Assembly: GCA_026002025.1 (NCBI GenBank) | Contig: BOAU01000050.1 | Coordinates: 1 to 15,489, forward strand | Origin: Spirochaetia bacterium | GTDB taxonomy: Bacteria > Spirochaetota > Spirochaetia > Treponematales > Breznakiellaceae | DNA: 15,489 nucleotides | Direction: 5' to 3' | Shown here: piece after piece, positions 7,315-14,696 of the stretch | How the letters are laid out: each line of letters opens with the position of its first letter | Numbering within the stretch: position 1 is the first letter of the stretch | Program-made: the position numbers and the translations under genes | Notes under the pieces: generated by a model | Database searches by the model: none | Told to the model about the DNA's origin: nothing | The model's input: only the letters and a program-made list of their open reading frames with translations

Positions 7315-9675
7315 TTACCGCTGCTGTTTACGGGCTTCCTCAAGTCTTTTTTGAGCGTCCGCGTTATTCGGATCAAGCTGCAAGGTTTGGTTAAAGTCAT
7401 TAATTGCCCGCCTGAAATCCTGATTCATGTAATAGGCCAGCCCGCGGTTGTTATAGGCATTAACATACCTGGGGTCCGTGTTGATTGCCTGGGTATAATC
7501 CGCTATGGCAGAATCATAATCACCCTTGTCGAAATAGGCATTCCCCCGGTTGTTATAGGAAACGCCAAGACTGGGATCAACCCTGATTGCCCGGGTATAA
7601 TCCGCTATGGCCGAGTCAAGATCCCCTGAGTCCTTATATGCAATACCGCGGTTGTTATAGGCGGAGCCATTATTGGGATCAAGCTTGATGGACTGGGTAT
7701 AATCCTCTATGGCCTTGTCCGTTTCACCCTTATTCTGATAGGAACGTCCGCGGTTATAATAGGCTGCCTGATCGGTGGGATCAAGTTTGATTGCCTGGCT
7801 ATAGTCCGCTATGGCCTTGTCATAGTCACCCTTGTCGTCATAGGAGTACCCCCGGTTATAATAGGCTGCGATATTATTGGGGTCCAGGCTGATTGTCTTG
7901 GTATAGTCCGCTATGGCCTTGTCCGTTTCACCCTTGCTGTTATATGCATTCCCCCGGTTGTTATAGGCGGCGGTATCATTGGGATTAAGACGGATGGCCT
8001 GGGTTAGTTCTTCTATGGCCTTGTCATAGTCACCCTGATCATTATAGGCGGCGCCGCGGTTGCTGTAACCCCGGGAATCATTCGGATTAAGGTTGATTGC
8101 CTGGGTGTAATCCGCAGTGGCTTTGTTTAAATCACCCTTCTGGGTATAGGCGTCCCCTCGGTTGTTATAGGCAACGGCATAAGTGGGATCAAGCCTGATT
8201 GCCTCGGTAAGATCCGCAATCGCCCTGTCTGGGTCACCATTGTCGTAATACGCAACGCCGCGGTTGCTGTAGGTGAGGGCATCATTGGGATTAAGACTGA
8301 GCGCCCTGGTATAATCTGCGATAGCCCGATCATAATCCCCCTTGTCGTACCAGGTGGCGCCCCGGTTGCCATAGGCTTTGGCATTATTTGGATCAAGCCT
8401 GATTGCCTCGGTATAATCCGATATCGCCTGATCCGTATTGCCCTTGTTATGGTAGGCAAGCCCCCGGTTGTAAAAGGCAATGGCAGACCTGGGATTGATC
8501 ATGATTGCCTGGGTACAGTCCGCTATGGCCTGATCATACTCACCCCTGTAATTATAGGCGGCGCTGCGGTTATTGTAGGCAAGGGCATAATTGGGATCGA
8601 GTTTAATGGCCTGGGTGTAGTCCTGAATGGCCCGGTCTATATCACCCTTGTTATTATAGGTATTACCCCGGTTATTATGGGCGGCGGCGGACTCAGGGTT
8701 GATCACGATGGCCTGGGTATAGTTCGCTATGGCCTGATCATAAAGCCCTGAGTTATTATAGGCGCTGCCGCGGTTGATATAGGAAAGGGCATCATAGGGA
8801 TTGATTCTGATTGCCTGGGTGTAGTCTTCAATGGCCCGATCATAAAGCCCCTTGTTATTATAGGCGCTGCCGCGGTTGATATAGGCCCGGACATAATCGG
8901 GATTAATGCTGAGGGAACGGGTGTAATTCGCTATGGCCGAATCATAATCGCCCTTGGCGGAATAGGCGTTTCCCCGATTGTAATAGGCGGTGATAAGATT
9001 GGAATCAAGCCGGATGGCCGCGGTGTAATCCCCTATGGCCGAATCATAATCACCCTTGACGTAATAGGCGTCGGCGCGGATGGTGTAGGCCCAGGTATGA
9101 TCAGGTCCCATTTCAACTGCCCTGGTGTAGTCCGCTATGGCCCGATCATAATCGCCCTTGGCGGAATAGGCGTCCCCGCGGAGATTAACAGCGGCCTCAT
9201 AATTGGGATCAATGCGGAGCGCCTGGGTGTAGTCCGCTATGGCTGAATCGTAATCGCCCTTGGCATGATAGGCAATACCGCGGAAAAAAGAGACATACGG
9301 ATTGGTCGGTTCATACCGGAGCGCCTGGGTGTAATCCGCTATGGCCGAATCATAATCGCCCTTGTTAAAATAGGCGTTGCCCCGGTTATTAAAGGCGTCC
9401 GCATTAAGTCTGATTGCCTGGGTATAGTCCGCTATGGCCGAATCATAATCGCCCTTTCCGGCATAGGCGTTGCCTCGGTTAACATAAACCGATGGATCAT
9501 AGGGATCAAGCCCGCTTGCCCAGGTGTAATGCGCTATGGCCTGATCATATTCGCCGTTTTCGTAATACCTGTTGCCGCTGTCCAGCAGGGCCTGGAGATC
9601 CCCATAGTCCTGGGCCGCCGCATGGCCTGTAAACAGCAGCGCAAACAGCGTTATTGCTATTGCCAACTTCTGCAT
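7315..9675 (-). CDS. Secreted protein made of 22 tandem TPR repeats
   Basis: 786 residues from the preferred start. The N-terminus MQKLAIAITLFALLF...HAAAQ is a signal peptide with AAA-type cleavage, so the protein should be periplasmic or cell-surface. The rest is 22 tetratricopeptide units of 34 residues (one of about 31) on the pattern NNRGxAYxxKGDYDxAIADYTQAIxLDPN, ending in a short charged helix (DAQKRLEEARKQQR). TPR arrays form right-handed superhelices that bind proteins; no catalytic domain is attached. The start at 9675 is chosen over one 26 codons upstream because it gives a clean signal peptide, follows AGGGGA and lies 13 bases after the previous stop. The gene is probably co-transcribed with the upstream six-TPR lipoprotein, its obvious paralogue. 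The partner is unknown. Confidence 0.92.
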   Translation of the reverse strand: MQKLAIAITLFALLFTGHAAAQDYGDLQALLDSGNRYYENGEYDQAIAHYTWASGLDPYDPSVYVNRGNAYAGKGDYDSAIADYTQAIRLNADAFNNRGNAYFNKGDYDSAIADYTQALRYEPTNPYVSFFRGIAYHAKGDYDSAIADYTQALRIDPNYEAAVNLRGDAYSAKGDYDRAIADYTRAVEMGPDHTWAYTIRADAYYVKGDYDSAIGDYTAAIRLDSNLITAYYNRGNAYSAKGDYDSAIANYTRSLSINPDYVRAYINRGSAYNNKGLYDRAIEDYTQAIRINPYDALSYINRGSAYNNSGLYDQAIANYTQAIVINPESAAAHNNRGNTYNNKGDIDRAIQDYTQAIKLDPNYALAYNNRSAAYNYRGEYDQAIADCTQAIMINPRSAIAFYNRGLAYHNKGNTDQAISDYTEAIRLDPNNAKAYGNRGATWYDKGDYDRAIADYTRALSLNPNDALTYSNRGVAYYDNGDPDRAIADLTEAIRLDPTYAVAYNNRGDAYTQKGDLNKATADYTQAINLNPNDSRGYSNRGAAYNDQGDYDKAIEELTQAIRLNPNDTAAYNNRGNAYNSKGETDKAIADYTKTISLDPNNIAAYYNRGYSYDDKGDYDKAIADYSQAIKLDPTDQAAYYNRGRSYQNKGETDKAIEDYTQSIKLDPNNGSAYNNRGIAYKDSGDLDSAIADYTRAIRVDPSLGVSYNNRGNAYFDKGDYDSAIADYTQAINTDPRYVNAYNNRGLAYYMNQDFRRAINDFNQTLQLDPNNADAQKRLEEARKQQR
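7360..9594 (-). repeat. 102-bp tandem repeat array encoding 22 TPR units
   Basis: The DNA repeats with a 102-base period (one unit is 9 bases short). Most units carry close variants of TATAATCCGCTATGGCC and CCGCGGTTGTTATAGGC on the plus strand. Two neighbouring units are identical over 32 bases (8752-8783 and 8854-8885), exactly 102 bases apart, which suggests recent duplication or gene conversion. Confidence 0.9.
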
Positions 9676-9688
9676 ATTTCCCCTAAGC

Positions 9689-10429
9689 CTAATATCCCCG
9701 CGCTTGCCGTACAATTTCAAGGTTCTGTTTTGCACTGACAAAATCGGGATCAATGCTGAGCGCCTTGGTAAGATCTTCTATGGCCGCGTCATAATTGCCC
9801 ATGTTGAAATACGAAGTGCCGCGGCTGGTAAAGGCTGCGACAGAATCGGGATAAATCCGAATTACCTGGGTATTATCCGCTATGGCCTTCACAAAATCGC
9901 TCTTCTTGTAATAAGCATTACCGCGGTTGTAATAGGCGGTAGCGGAATCAGGATTAATACTGATGACCTTGGTATAGTCCTTTATGGCCTTGTCATAATC
10001 GCCCCTGGCGTAATACGCCATACCGCGGTTTTGATAAGGGGCGGCAGAATCAGGATAAATTTTGATGACCTTGGTATAATCCGCGATAGCCTTCTTGTAA
10101 TCTCCATTTTTTATATACGCGTTCCCCCTGCTGGTATAGACAGCGGCGGGATTGGCCTCAAGCTTGATTACTTTGGTATAATCCTTGATGGCCCTCTTAT
10201 AATCGCCCCGGTAGGCATACGCAAGGCCGCGTTGATTATAAGCAGCCGCAAACCTGGGATAAAGTTTAATGGCATCGGTGAAGTCCGCTATTGCCGTATC
10301 ATAGTCTTCCTTACCGGCAAAAGTTATACCCCGTTCCAACCGCGACGCTGCGTCACCCTTGGCTCTGGTTGTCACACAAGAAGTACAGAGCAGCATTACC
10401 ACAACCGCAGTCATTAAAATCTTTTTCAT
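9689..10429 (-). CDS. TPR-repeat lipoprotein (six repeats)
   Basis: 246 residues. The N-terminus MKKILMTAVVVMLLCTSC ends in a lipobox-like LCTS-C, so Cys18 is the probable lipidated residue after signal peptidase II cleavage; the protein would be membrane-anchored in the periplasm. Six TPR units follow, from SRLERGITFAGKEDYDTAIAD to the last unit ending SIDPDFVSA, then a short helix. The repeats resemble those of the downstream 22-TPR protein but are richer in Lys (DYTKVIKIYPDSA). The start ATG at 10429 is supported by TGGAGG about nine bases upstream. The stop lies 13 bases before the next gene, so they form an operon. It is likely a protein-interaction adaptor. In which membrane it sits is not visible. 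Confidence 0.92.
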   Translation of the reverse strand: MKKILMTAVVVMLLCTSCVTTRAKGDAASRLERGITFAGKEDYDTAIADFTDAIKLYPRFAAAYNQRGLAYAYRGDYKRAIKDYTKVIKLEANPAAVYTSRGNAYIKNGDYKKAIADYTKVIKIYPDSAAPYQNRGMAYYARGDYDKAIKDYTKVISINPDSATAYYNRGNAYYKKSDFVKAIADNTQVIRIYPDSVAAFTSRGTSYFNMGNYDAAIEDLTKALSIDPDFVSAKQNLEIVRQARGY

Positions 10430-10461
10430 TATTTTTAACCTCCAGGTGCGGTTAATACTTA

Positions 10462-10487
10462 AACCCTCCCCCCTTGAGGGGAGGGTT
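10462..10487 (-). terminator. 10-bp GC-rich hairpin between the LPP20-like gene and the TPR lipoprotein gene
   Basis: AACCCTCCCC (10462-10471) and GGGGAGGGTT (10478-10487) are perfect reverse complements with a 6-base loop. On the minus strand the stem is followed by a short TTTAAG, a weak U-tract. It could be a partial terminator that lowers expression of the downstream TPR genes, or a dispersed palindromic element. Confidence 0.5.
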
Positions 10488-10506
10488 CGGATAAATGGGG
10501 TTCTGC

Positions 10507-11430
10507 TTATTCGTTTACCACGACAGGCTCGCTTACTGCGGGTGTGGACTTCAGCTTTGCCTTGTCCAACTGCTCATCCAGTAATTTGGTCGCCAGCTCA
10601 GCCTTTTCAGCAGGGGAGAGCGGGACAACTTCAGCGATAACCGTTTTGGAAATATCGGCGGCGGTTTTGTCGGCGTTCTCTTTCGACCAGAGGACCTTAA
10701 CCCACCAGGTACCATTATGGTCCACTTCCCGCTTGCCCACCTTTACACCGTTTAATTCGATGTTGGTCAGCTGCTGCCCTATCCGCTGGGATACGGCATC
10801 CTGCGAAAAATTGTATTCGCTTCCTGCGCTGTTCCCCTGATTTTCCGCATAATCGGTAATCTTGCCCTGGACCTGGACATTTAACTGGAACGCAATATCC
10901 TGGCGGGCGCGGGCCTCGGCCATTTGAATCGACAGCTGAGGTGATGAGCTTTTCGCGCTGCCAATACCGATAACATATTGATTCTGTTCTTCCAGACTCG
11001 GATCGAGTACCCAGGACGGTATGGCCGGATCACCGGGCTCCTGCCCCTGCTCGGCGGGCTTAACAAAGGATGGGGCCCTGACATTCTTGGCATCTTCGAC
11101 AGTGGAAGTACCAGAAATAACGGCAGGCTCCGTAACCGGCTGGGGCGCAACGGGCTGACCCTGGATAGGATCTGCCGCAGCCTGATTCCCGATAGACTCA
11201 GGAGGCTGTACTATATTTACAGCGGCAGCCTGCTCGGCCTGTTTCTCCGCCAACAGGCTGTCCAAATTCTTCTGTTTGCTGTTTGACAGCTTACCCTTTG
11301 TCTGCAACTCGGTCTGCAGACTGGCCAACTTTTTCTCTTTTGCGGCTGTCAGCGCAAAAAGATCAGACGGGATGGTAAAAAACAACACGGCGGCCAGGGG
11401 AAGCAGCCATAAAACGGGTGATTTTTTCAT
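10507..11430 (-). CDS. Exported protein with an LPP20-like C-terminal domain
   Basis: 307 residues, no cysteine. A signal peptide (about 1-26, ending SDLFA) is followed by a Lys/Gln-rich helical stretch (31-70) and a Pro/Gln-rich linker (about 75-135). Then comes a folded region (about 138-265) beginning PSWVLDP and containing QYVIGIGSA, QMAEARARQDIAFQL and KITDYAE. That order, PxWV then a GxGxA strand then an AxxxARxxxA helix then a VxDY, resembles the LPP20 lipoprotein domain seen in many spirochaete and epsilonproteobacterial envelope proteins. Here, unlike LPP20, the protein lacks a lipidation Cys. RBS AAAGGAG lies six bases before the ATG at 11430, and a near-consensus promoter lies about 100 bases upstream. 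Biochemical function is unknown; an envelope structural or assembly role is inferred. Confidence 0.87.
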   Translation of the reverse strand: MKKSPVLWLLPLAAVLFFTIPSDLFALTAAKEKKLASLQTELQTKGKLSNSKQKNLDSLLAEKQAEQAAAVNIVQPPESIGNQAAADPIQGQPVAPQPVTEPAVISGTSTVEDAKNVRAPSFVKPAEQGQEPGDPAIPSWVLDPSLEEQNQYVIGIGSAKSSSPQLSIQMAEARARQDIAFQLNVQVQGKITDYAENQGNSAGSEYNFSQDAVSQRIGQQLTNIELNGVKVGKREVDHNGTWWVKVLWSKENADKTAADISKTVIAEVVPLSPAEKAELATKLLDEQLDKAKLKSTPAVSEPVVVNE

Positions 11431-11457
11431 CAGAAACTCCTTTGATGGATATTTTTA

Positions 11458-11473
11458 GTTCCCTTACGGGAAC
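11458..11473 (-). other. Small 5'-leader hairpin upstream of the LPP20-like gene
   Basis: GTTCCC (11458-11463) and GGGAAC (11468-11473) pair perfectly around a 4-base loop, 28 bases before the ATG at 11430 and inside the predicted leader. It has no T-run. It may stabilise the mRNA 5' region or be incidental. Confidence 0.4.
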
Positions 11474-11486
11474 ATAAAGCCCTGTT

Positions 11487-11630
11487 TCAAACCCGATCAA
11501 ATTCCCTTCCCCTGACTCGATCTCTACTTACAGTATAATTAGAGCGGGGATGGGTGTCAAGGAAGGGTTTTGTATAACCGATAATTGGAATAAAGGGCAC
11601 GGACAGGCTAAAATGAGACTGTAGGGTCAT
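11487..11630 (-). CDS. Candidate 47-codon small ORF with a strong ribosome site, downstream of mutS
   Basis: On the minus strand AAGGAGG (11643-11637) lies six bases before an ATG at 11630, an ideal initiation signal. The frame reads MTLQSHFSLSVPFIPIIGYT, then KPFLDTHPRSNYTVSRDRV and ends TGA at 11489-11487. It resembles nothing I know. The ORF completely covers the predicted promoter of the LPP20-like gene. Its second half uses AGA/AGG/CGA codons that are rare in the neighbours, so only the start is persuasive. It may be a leader peptide, a relic, or chance. Confidence 0.3.
   Translation of the reverse strand: MTLQSHFSLSVPFIPIIGYTKPFLDTHPRSNYTVSRDRVRGREFDRV
11532..11560 (-). promoter_or_regulatory. 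Near-consensus sigma70 promoter for the LPP20-like/TPR genes
   Basis: On the minus strand TTGACA (11560-11555, perfect -35), exactly 17 bases, then TATACT (11537-11532, 5/6 of the -10 consensus). The transcript would start near 11525, about 95 bases before the ATG at 11430. The 294-base gap 11431-11724 contains this promoter, a leader hairpin, a small ORF candidate and a 9-bp inverted repeat (11604-11612 with 11676-11684), but no larger gene. Confidence 0.82.
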
Positions 11631-11724
11631 CTTTATCCTCCTTGACAAGATCACTACCTCTATCTTTTCGGCAGATTTAGCCTGAAACTTTAGTTTTATT
11701 TATCAAATACCCCACCAGAGACAG

Positions 11725-14601
11725 CTAGGAATCAAACAGCCCCGGACTTTCCTTTTTGTCCTGTGTCTGCCGCTTCTTCCCGCCATGCCCTTTTATACCC
11801 GGTGAGGCAAAAGATTCCTTCCAGGACTGGAGATGGTGCAGTGCCTCCATGGGGGTCATGTTGTCGATGTCCAGGGAGGCAAGGCTTGCCAGAAAACGGT
11901 TTGCCTGAGCAGTATCGGCCGTCTCCGCCGAAGCGGCATTTTCCCCGGCTCCCGGCGGCGGGGAAAGGCGCCCGGCGCTGTTTTCCGCCCCCGGTAAGGA
12001 GCGATAAAGCTCCTGGCTGCGCTCCTGGAGCCGTTCCATAATGTGGGCCGCCCGTTCCAGAACCCGATCGGAAAGACCCGCCAGGCGGGCCACATGGAGG
12101 CCGTAGGATTCGGCTGCGGGGCCTTCCTTCAGTTTCCGCAAAAAGATGATTTCACCGTTTTTGTCCAGCACTTCCATGGAACGGTTGGCCAGCCGGGGGT
12201 GGCTGATAAGGGACAGCTCATGGTAATGGGTGGCAAAGAGGGTGCGGCATTTGATCTGGTTTAAAAGCTCCTCGCTTACCGCCCAGGCGATGGAGAGGCC
12301 GTCCTTGGTGCCGGTGCCCCGGCCCACCTCGTCCATGATCACCAAGCTCTGCTCCGTGGCGGTGTGGAGGATGTAGGCGGTCTCGTTCATTTCCACAAGA
12401 AAAGTTGATTCCCCCCGGGCCAGGTTATCCGATGCCCCCACCCGGCAGTAGATCCGGTCGCAGAGGCCGATATGGGCTTCCCGGGCGCTTACAAAGCTCC
12501 CCATCTGGGCCATAAGGGCGATCAGCGCGGCGGAACGGAGGTAGGTGGACTTCCCCGCCATGTTGGGCCCGGTGATAAGGGCAAAGGACGCCGCGGACGC
12601 GCCTTCCGCTGCCGGCATTCCCTCTGCCGCAGGGGCGCCCTCCCCGCCCAGGATGATGTCATTGGGGATGTATTCCCCGGAAGGCAGATGGGCCTCCACC
12701 ACGGGGTGCCGGCCTTCGATGATGTTAAGCCGGTTCCCGTTGTCCACAAGCGGCCTGACCCAGCCCCGGACCGTAGCGGCCCGGGCAAGGGACTGGGCCG
12801 CGTCGATCTCGGCGATCCGGTGAGCGGCGGCAGCAAGCCCGCTCAAGCGCCCCTTGGCCTTTTCCCGCAGTTCCAGGAAGAGCTGTTTTTCAAGATCGAT
12901 GATTTTGTCCGAAGCGCCGTTGATCTCCGACTCCAGTTCCGCAAGCCGGTCCGTGGTAAAGCGCTCCCCCCCGACAATTCCCTGACGGCGGATAAAATGG
13001 GCGGGGACCTTGGAAAGGTGGACCTTGGTCACCTCAAAGAAATAACCGATCAGCCGGTTGTACCGGATTTTAAGGCTCGGTATGCCCGTACTGTTCCGCT
13101 CTTCCTCAAGGTAATCCTCCAGCAGCTGCCGGCCGTTATCCCGGAGCTTCCGCAATTCATCCAGCTTGCCGTTGTACCCGGCGCGGATAAGGTTCCCCTC
13201 GGTTAAGAGGATCGAAGGCTCATCACAGAGCCCCCGTTCCAGGAGGTCCCGAATCTCCATGAGCCATGCAAAGCCGTCAACCGCAATACCGGCGCCCGCT
13301 GTTTCTGCCGAAGCATCCCCTGCGCCTTCCGCCGTAAGGGATTTTGCGGATTCGGATTCAAAACAAAGTGAAAACTGCGTGGGCAATTTCCTTGTAAGTT
13401 CTTCAATCTTATTGAAGGAATCAAGGGCGTTCTTTACCGCAAGCATGTCCTTGCCGTGGGCCTTGTCCATGGCGATCCGCGCGCCGAGCCGTTCCAGGTC
13501 CGGGGTTTTCCCCAGGTATTCCCGGAAAAGCCCAAGCTGTTCCTGGGAACGGTAGAGGGTTTCCACCATGTCCAGCCGCCTGTTGATATCATCAATGTTC
13601 CGCAGGGGGTGGAGGATGCGCCATTTCAAAAGGCGGCGGCCCATGGCGGTACGGGTTTCATCCATCACTTCCAGCAGGGAGAAGCGCAGGTCCCCGTCCC
13701 GGAGGTTATGGGTCAGTTCCAGGTTCCGCTGGGTGGATTCGTCGATGCCCACGTATTCGCTGTCCTGGTAAAGGGTGATGGAGCGCACATGGGGGATAAG
13801 GCTTTTCGCCGTATTATCAAGGTAATCGAGCAGGGCCCCGGCGGAAAGAATTTCAGGGCTGTCATTTGCCATGCCGAAGCCCTTGAGGCTTGCCAGGCCG
13901 AACTGTTTTTCCAGCCGCCTCCGGCTCCTGTCCATATCGAAGAGCCAGTCCGCCCAGCGGTTCACCACCAGAGCCGGACGGTCCAGGATTGCCCCGGCAA
14001 TGCGGCCGTCCTCTTCCAAAAGGGATTCCTGGACGATCATCTCCTTTATCTGGAGCCGTTCCAGTTCCTGCCGCAGCCGCTCCACCGCTCCGCCCCCATG
14101 GGCGCCCCCTTCAGAGGGGAAAACCGTGGCATGGAAATCCCCTGCGGATAAATCAATATAGGCAAAGGAAAGGGCGCCGGGGGCATGGATGGCGGCGCCG
14201 GGGGTATGGACGCCGGGGGCAGAAGATAGACATGCCAGATAGTTTGAACTGCCCTTGTCCAGAAAATCGTCATCCACGGTGGTGCCGGGGGTGATCACCT
14301 CCACCACCTGACGTTCGATAATGCCCTTCCCCGGAGCGCTGAGCTGTTCGCAGACCGCGACTTTTTTCCCCAGCTTGAGAAGCCGGGCAATGTAGGAACG
14401 GCTGGCATGGTACGGGAGGCCGCACATGGGCAGACCGTTGCGGCTGGTGAGGGTAAGGTTCAGCAGGGCGGAAACTTCAAGGGCATCTTCGGCAAACATT
14501 TCATAAAAATCACCCAGACGGAAGAAAAGCACATCCCCCTGATGATCACGTTTTATCCGCCGGTACTGGTCAAGCATGGGACTCGATTCACCGGAACTCA
14601 T
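11725..14601 (-). CDS. mutS: DNA mismatch repair protein MutS
   Basis: Mismatch-recognition ATPase that binds mispairs and small loops and recruits MutL. 958 residues, about 100 longer than E. coli MutS. The mismatch-wedge motif FYE (F32-E34, in GDFYEMF) is intact. The ATPase domain has Walker A TGPNMAGKST (677-686, K684), Walker B SLVIMDE (D757, E758) and FATHYHEL. The C-terminal part has the DNMTPMEALHHLQSW helix and ends SPGLFDS, possibly a beta-clamp contact. The extra length is Ala/Gly/Pro-rich insertions near residues 127-143, about 413-432 and 654-671, plus a linker near the C-terminus. The start at 14601 follows AGGAGG by five bases; a TTG seven codons upstream is less likely. It lies downstream of skp. 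All catalytic motifs are intact, so it is presumably active. Confidence 0.96.
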   Translation of the reverse strand: MSSGESSPMLDQYRRIKRDHQGDVLFFRLGDFYEMFAEDALEVSALLNLTLTSRNGLPMCGLPYHASRSYIARLLKLGKKVAVCEQLSAPGKGIIERQVVEVITPGTTVDDDFLDKGSSNYLACLSSAPGVHTPGAAIHAPGALSFAYIDLSAGDFHATVFPSEGGAHGGGAVERLRQELERLQIKEMIVQESLLEEDGRIAGAILDRPALVVNRWADWLFDMDRSRRRLEKQFGLASLKGFGMANDSPEILSAGALLDYLDNTAKSLIPHVRSITLYQDSEYVGIDESTQRNLELTHNLRDGDLRFSLLEVMDETRTAMGRRLLKWRILHPLRNIDDINRRLDMVETLYRSQEQLGLFREYLGKTPDLERLGARIAMDKAHGKDMLAVKNALDSFNKIEELTRKLPTQFSLCFESESAKSLTAEGAGDASAETAGAGIAVDGFAWLMEIRDLLERGLCDEPSILLTEGNLIRAGYNGKLDELRKLRDNGRQLLEDYLEEERNSTGIPSLKIRYNRLIGYFFEVTKVHLSKVPAHFIRRQGIVGGERFTTDRLAELESEINGASDKIIDLEKQLFLELREKAKGRLSGLAAAAHRIAEIDAAQSLARAATVRGWVRPLVDNGNRLNIIEGRHPVVEAHLPSGEYIPNDIILGGEGAPAAEGMPAAEGASAASFALITGPNMAGKSTYLRSAALIALMAQMGSFVSAREAHIGLCDRIYCRVGASDNLARGESTFLVEMNETAYILHTATEQSLVIMDEVGRGTGTKDGLSIAWAVSEELLNQIKCRTLFATHYHELSLISHPRLANRSMEVLDKNGEIIFLRKLKEGPAAESYGLHVARLAGLSDRVLERAAHIMERLQERSQELYRSLPGAENSAGRLSPPPGAGENAASAETADTAQANRFLASLASLDIDNMTPMEALHHLQSWKESFASPGIKGHGGKKRQTQDKKESPGLFDS
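12589..12642 (-). repeat. Three tandem 18-bp in-frame repeats inside mutS, next to Walker A
   Basis: They encode EGAPAA-EGMPAA-EGASAA (residues 654-671), immediately before SFALITGPN, the strand leading into the P-loop. The units are imperfect at DNA level but in register, so copy-number change would keep the frame. Confidence 0.85.
14175..14220 (-). repeat. Short in-frame GC-rich repeats in mutS connector region
   Basis: On the plus strand CGCCGGGGG(C/T)ATGGA occurs at 14175-14189 and 14196-14210, and its first ten bases again at 14211-14220. Offsets are 21 and 15 bases, all multiples of three. They encode the PGVHTPGAAIHAPGA stretch (about residues 129-143). Confidence 0.8.
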
Positions 14602-14620
14602 ACATTCCTCCTGGGACTTC

Positions 14621-14647
14621 AACCGAGGCCCGTATGGGCCGAAGGTT
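14621..14647 (-). other. Stem-loop between skp and mutS
   Basis: GGCCC (14627-14631) pairs with GGGCC (14636-14640), and AACC (14621-14624) with GGTT (14644-14647) across a small internal loop. It ends about 10 bases before the mutS ribosome site, with no T-tract, so it could attenuate or process the mRNA rather than terminate it. Confidence 0.4.
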
Positions 14648-14696
14648 CCCCCTTGAATCTTAGCTTGAATTTCGGCTGGAAGTTTTTTTGTTTTGT

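Noticed and set aside
7298..7325. 7-bp inverted repeat (AGCAGCG/CGCTGCT) spanning the TPR gene stop and the nrdD fragment
   Set aside because: The loop is 14 bases and no T-run follows on the minus strand, so it is not convincing as the TPR gene terminator.
7360..9594. Regularly spaced repeats as a possible CRISPR array
   Set aside because: The 102-base period has no unique spacers and translates into TPR units throughout.
7351..9738. Several plus-strand open frames with repeated IGIxxDCxGIIRYG-like peptides
   Set aside because: They are the antisense reading of the 102-bp TPR repeats; the repetitive look is inherited from the TPR gene, which has a signal peptide, a ribosome site and a consistent fold.
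11642..11666. Plus-strand TTGACA at 11642-11647 as a promoter
   Set aside because: No -10 element at the right distance (TATCTT is only 13 bases away) and no plus-strand gene downstream.
12472..14151. Long plus-strand open frames opposite mutS
   Set aside because: Shadows of mutS; no ribosome sites or recognisable domains.
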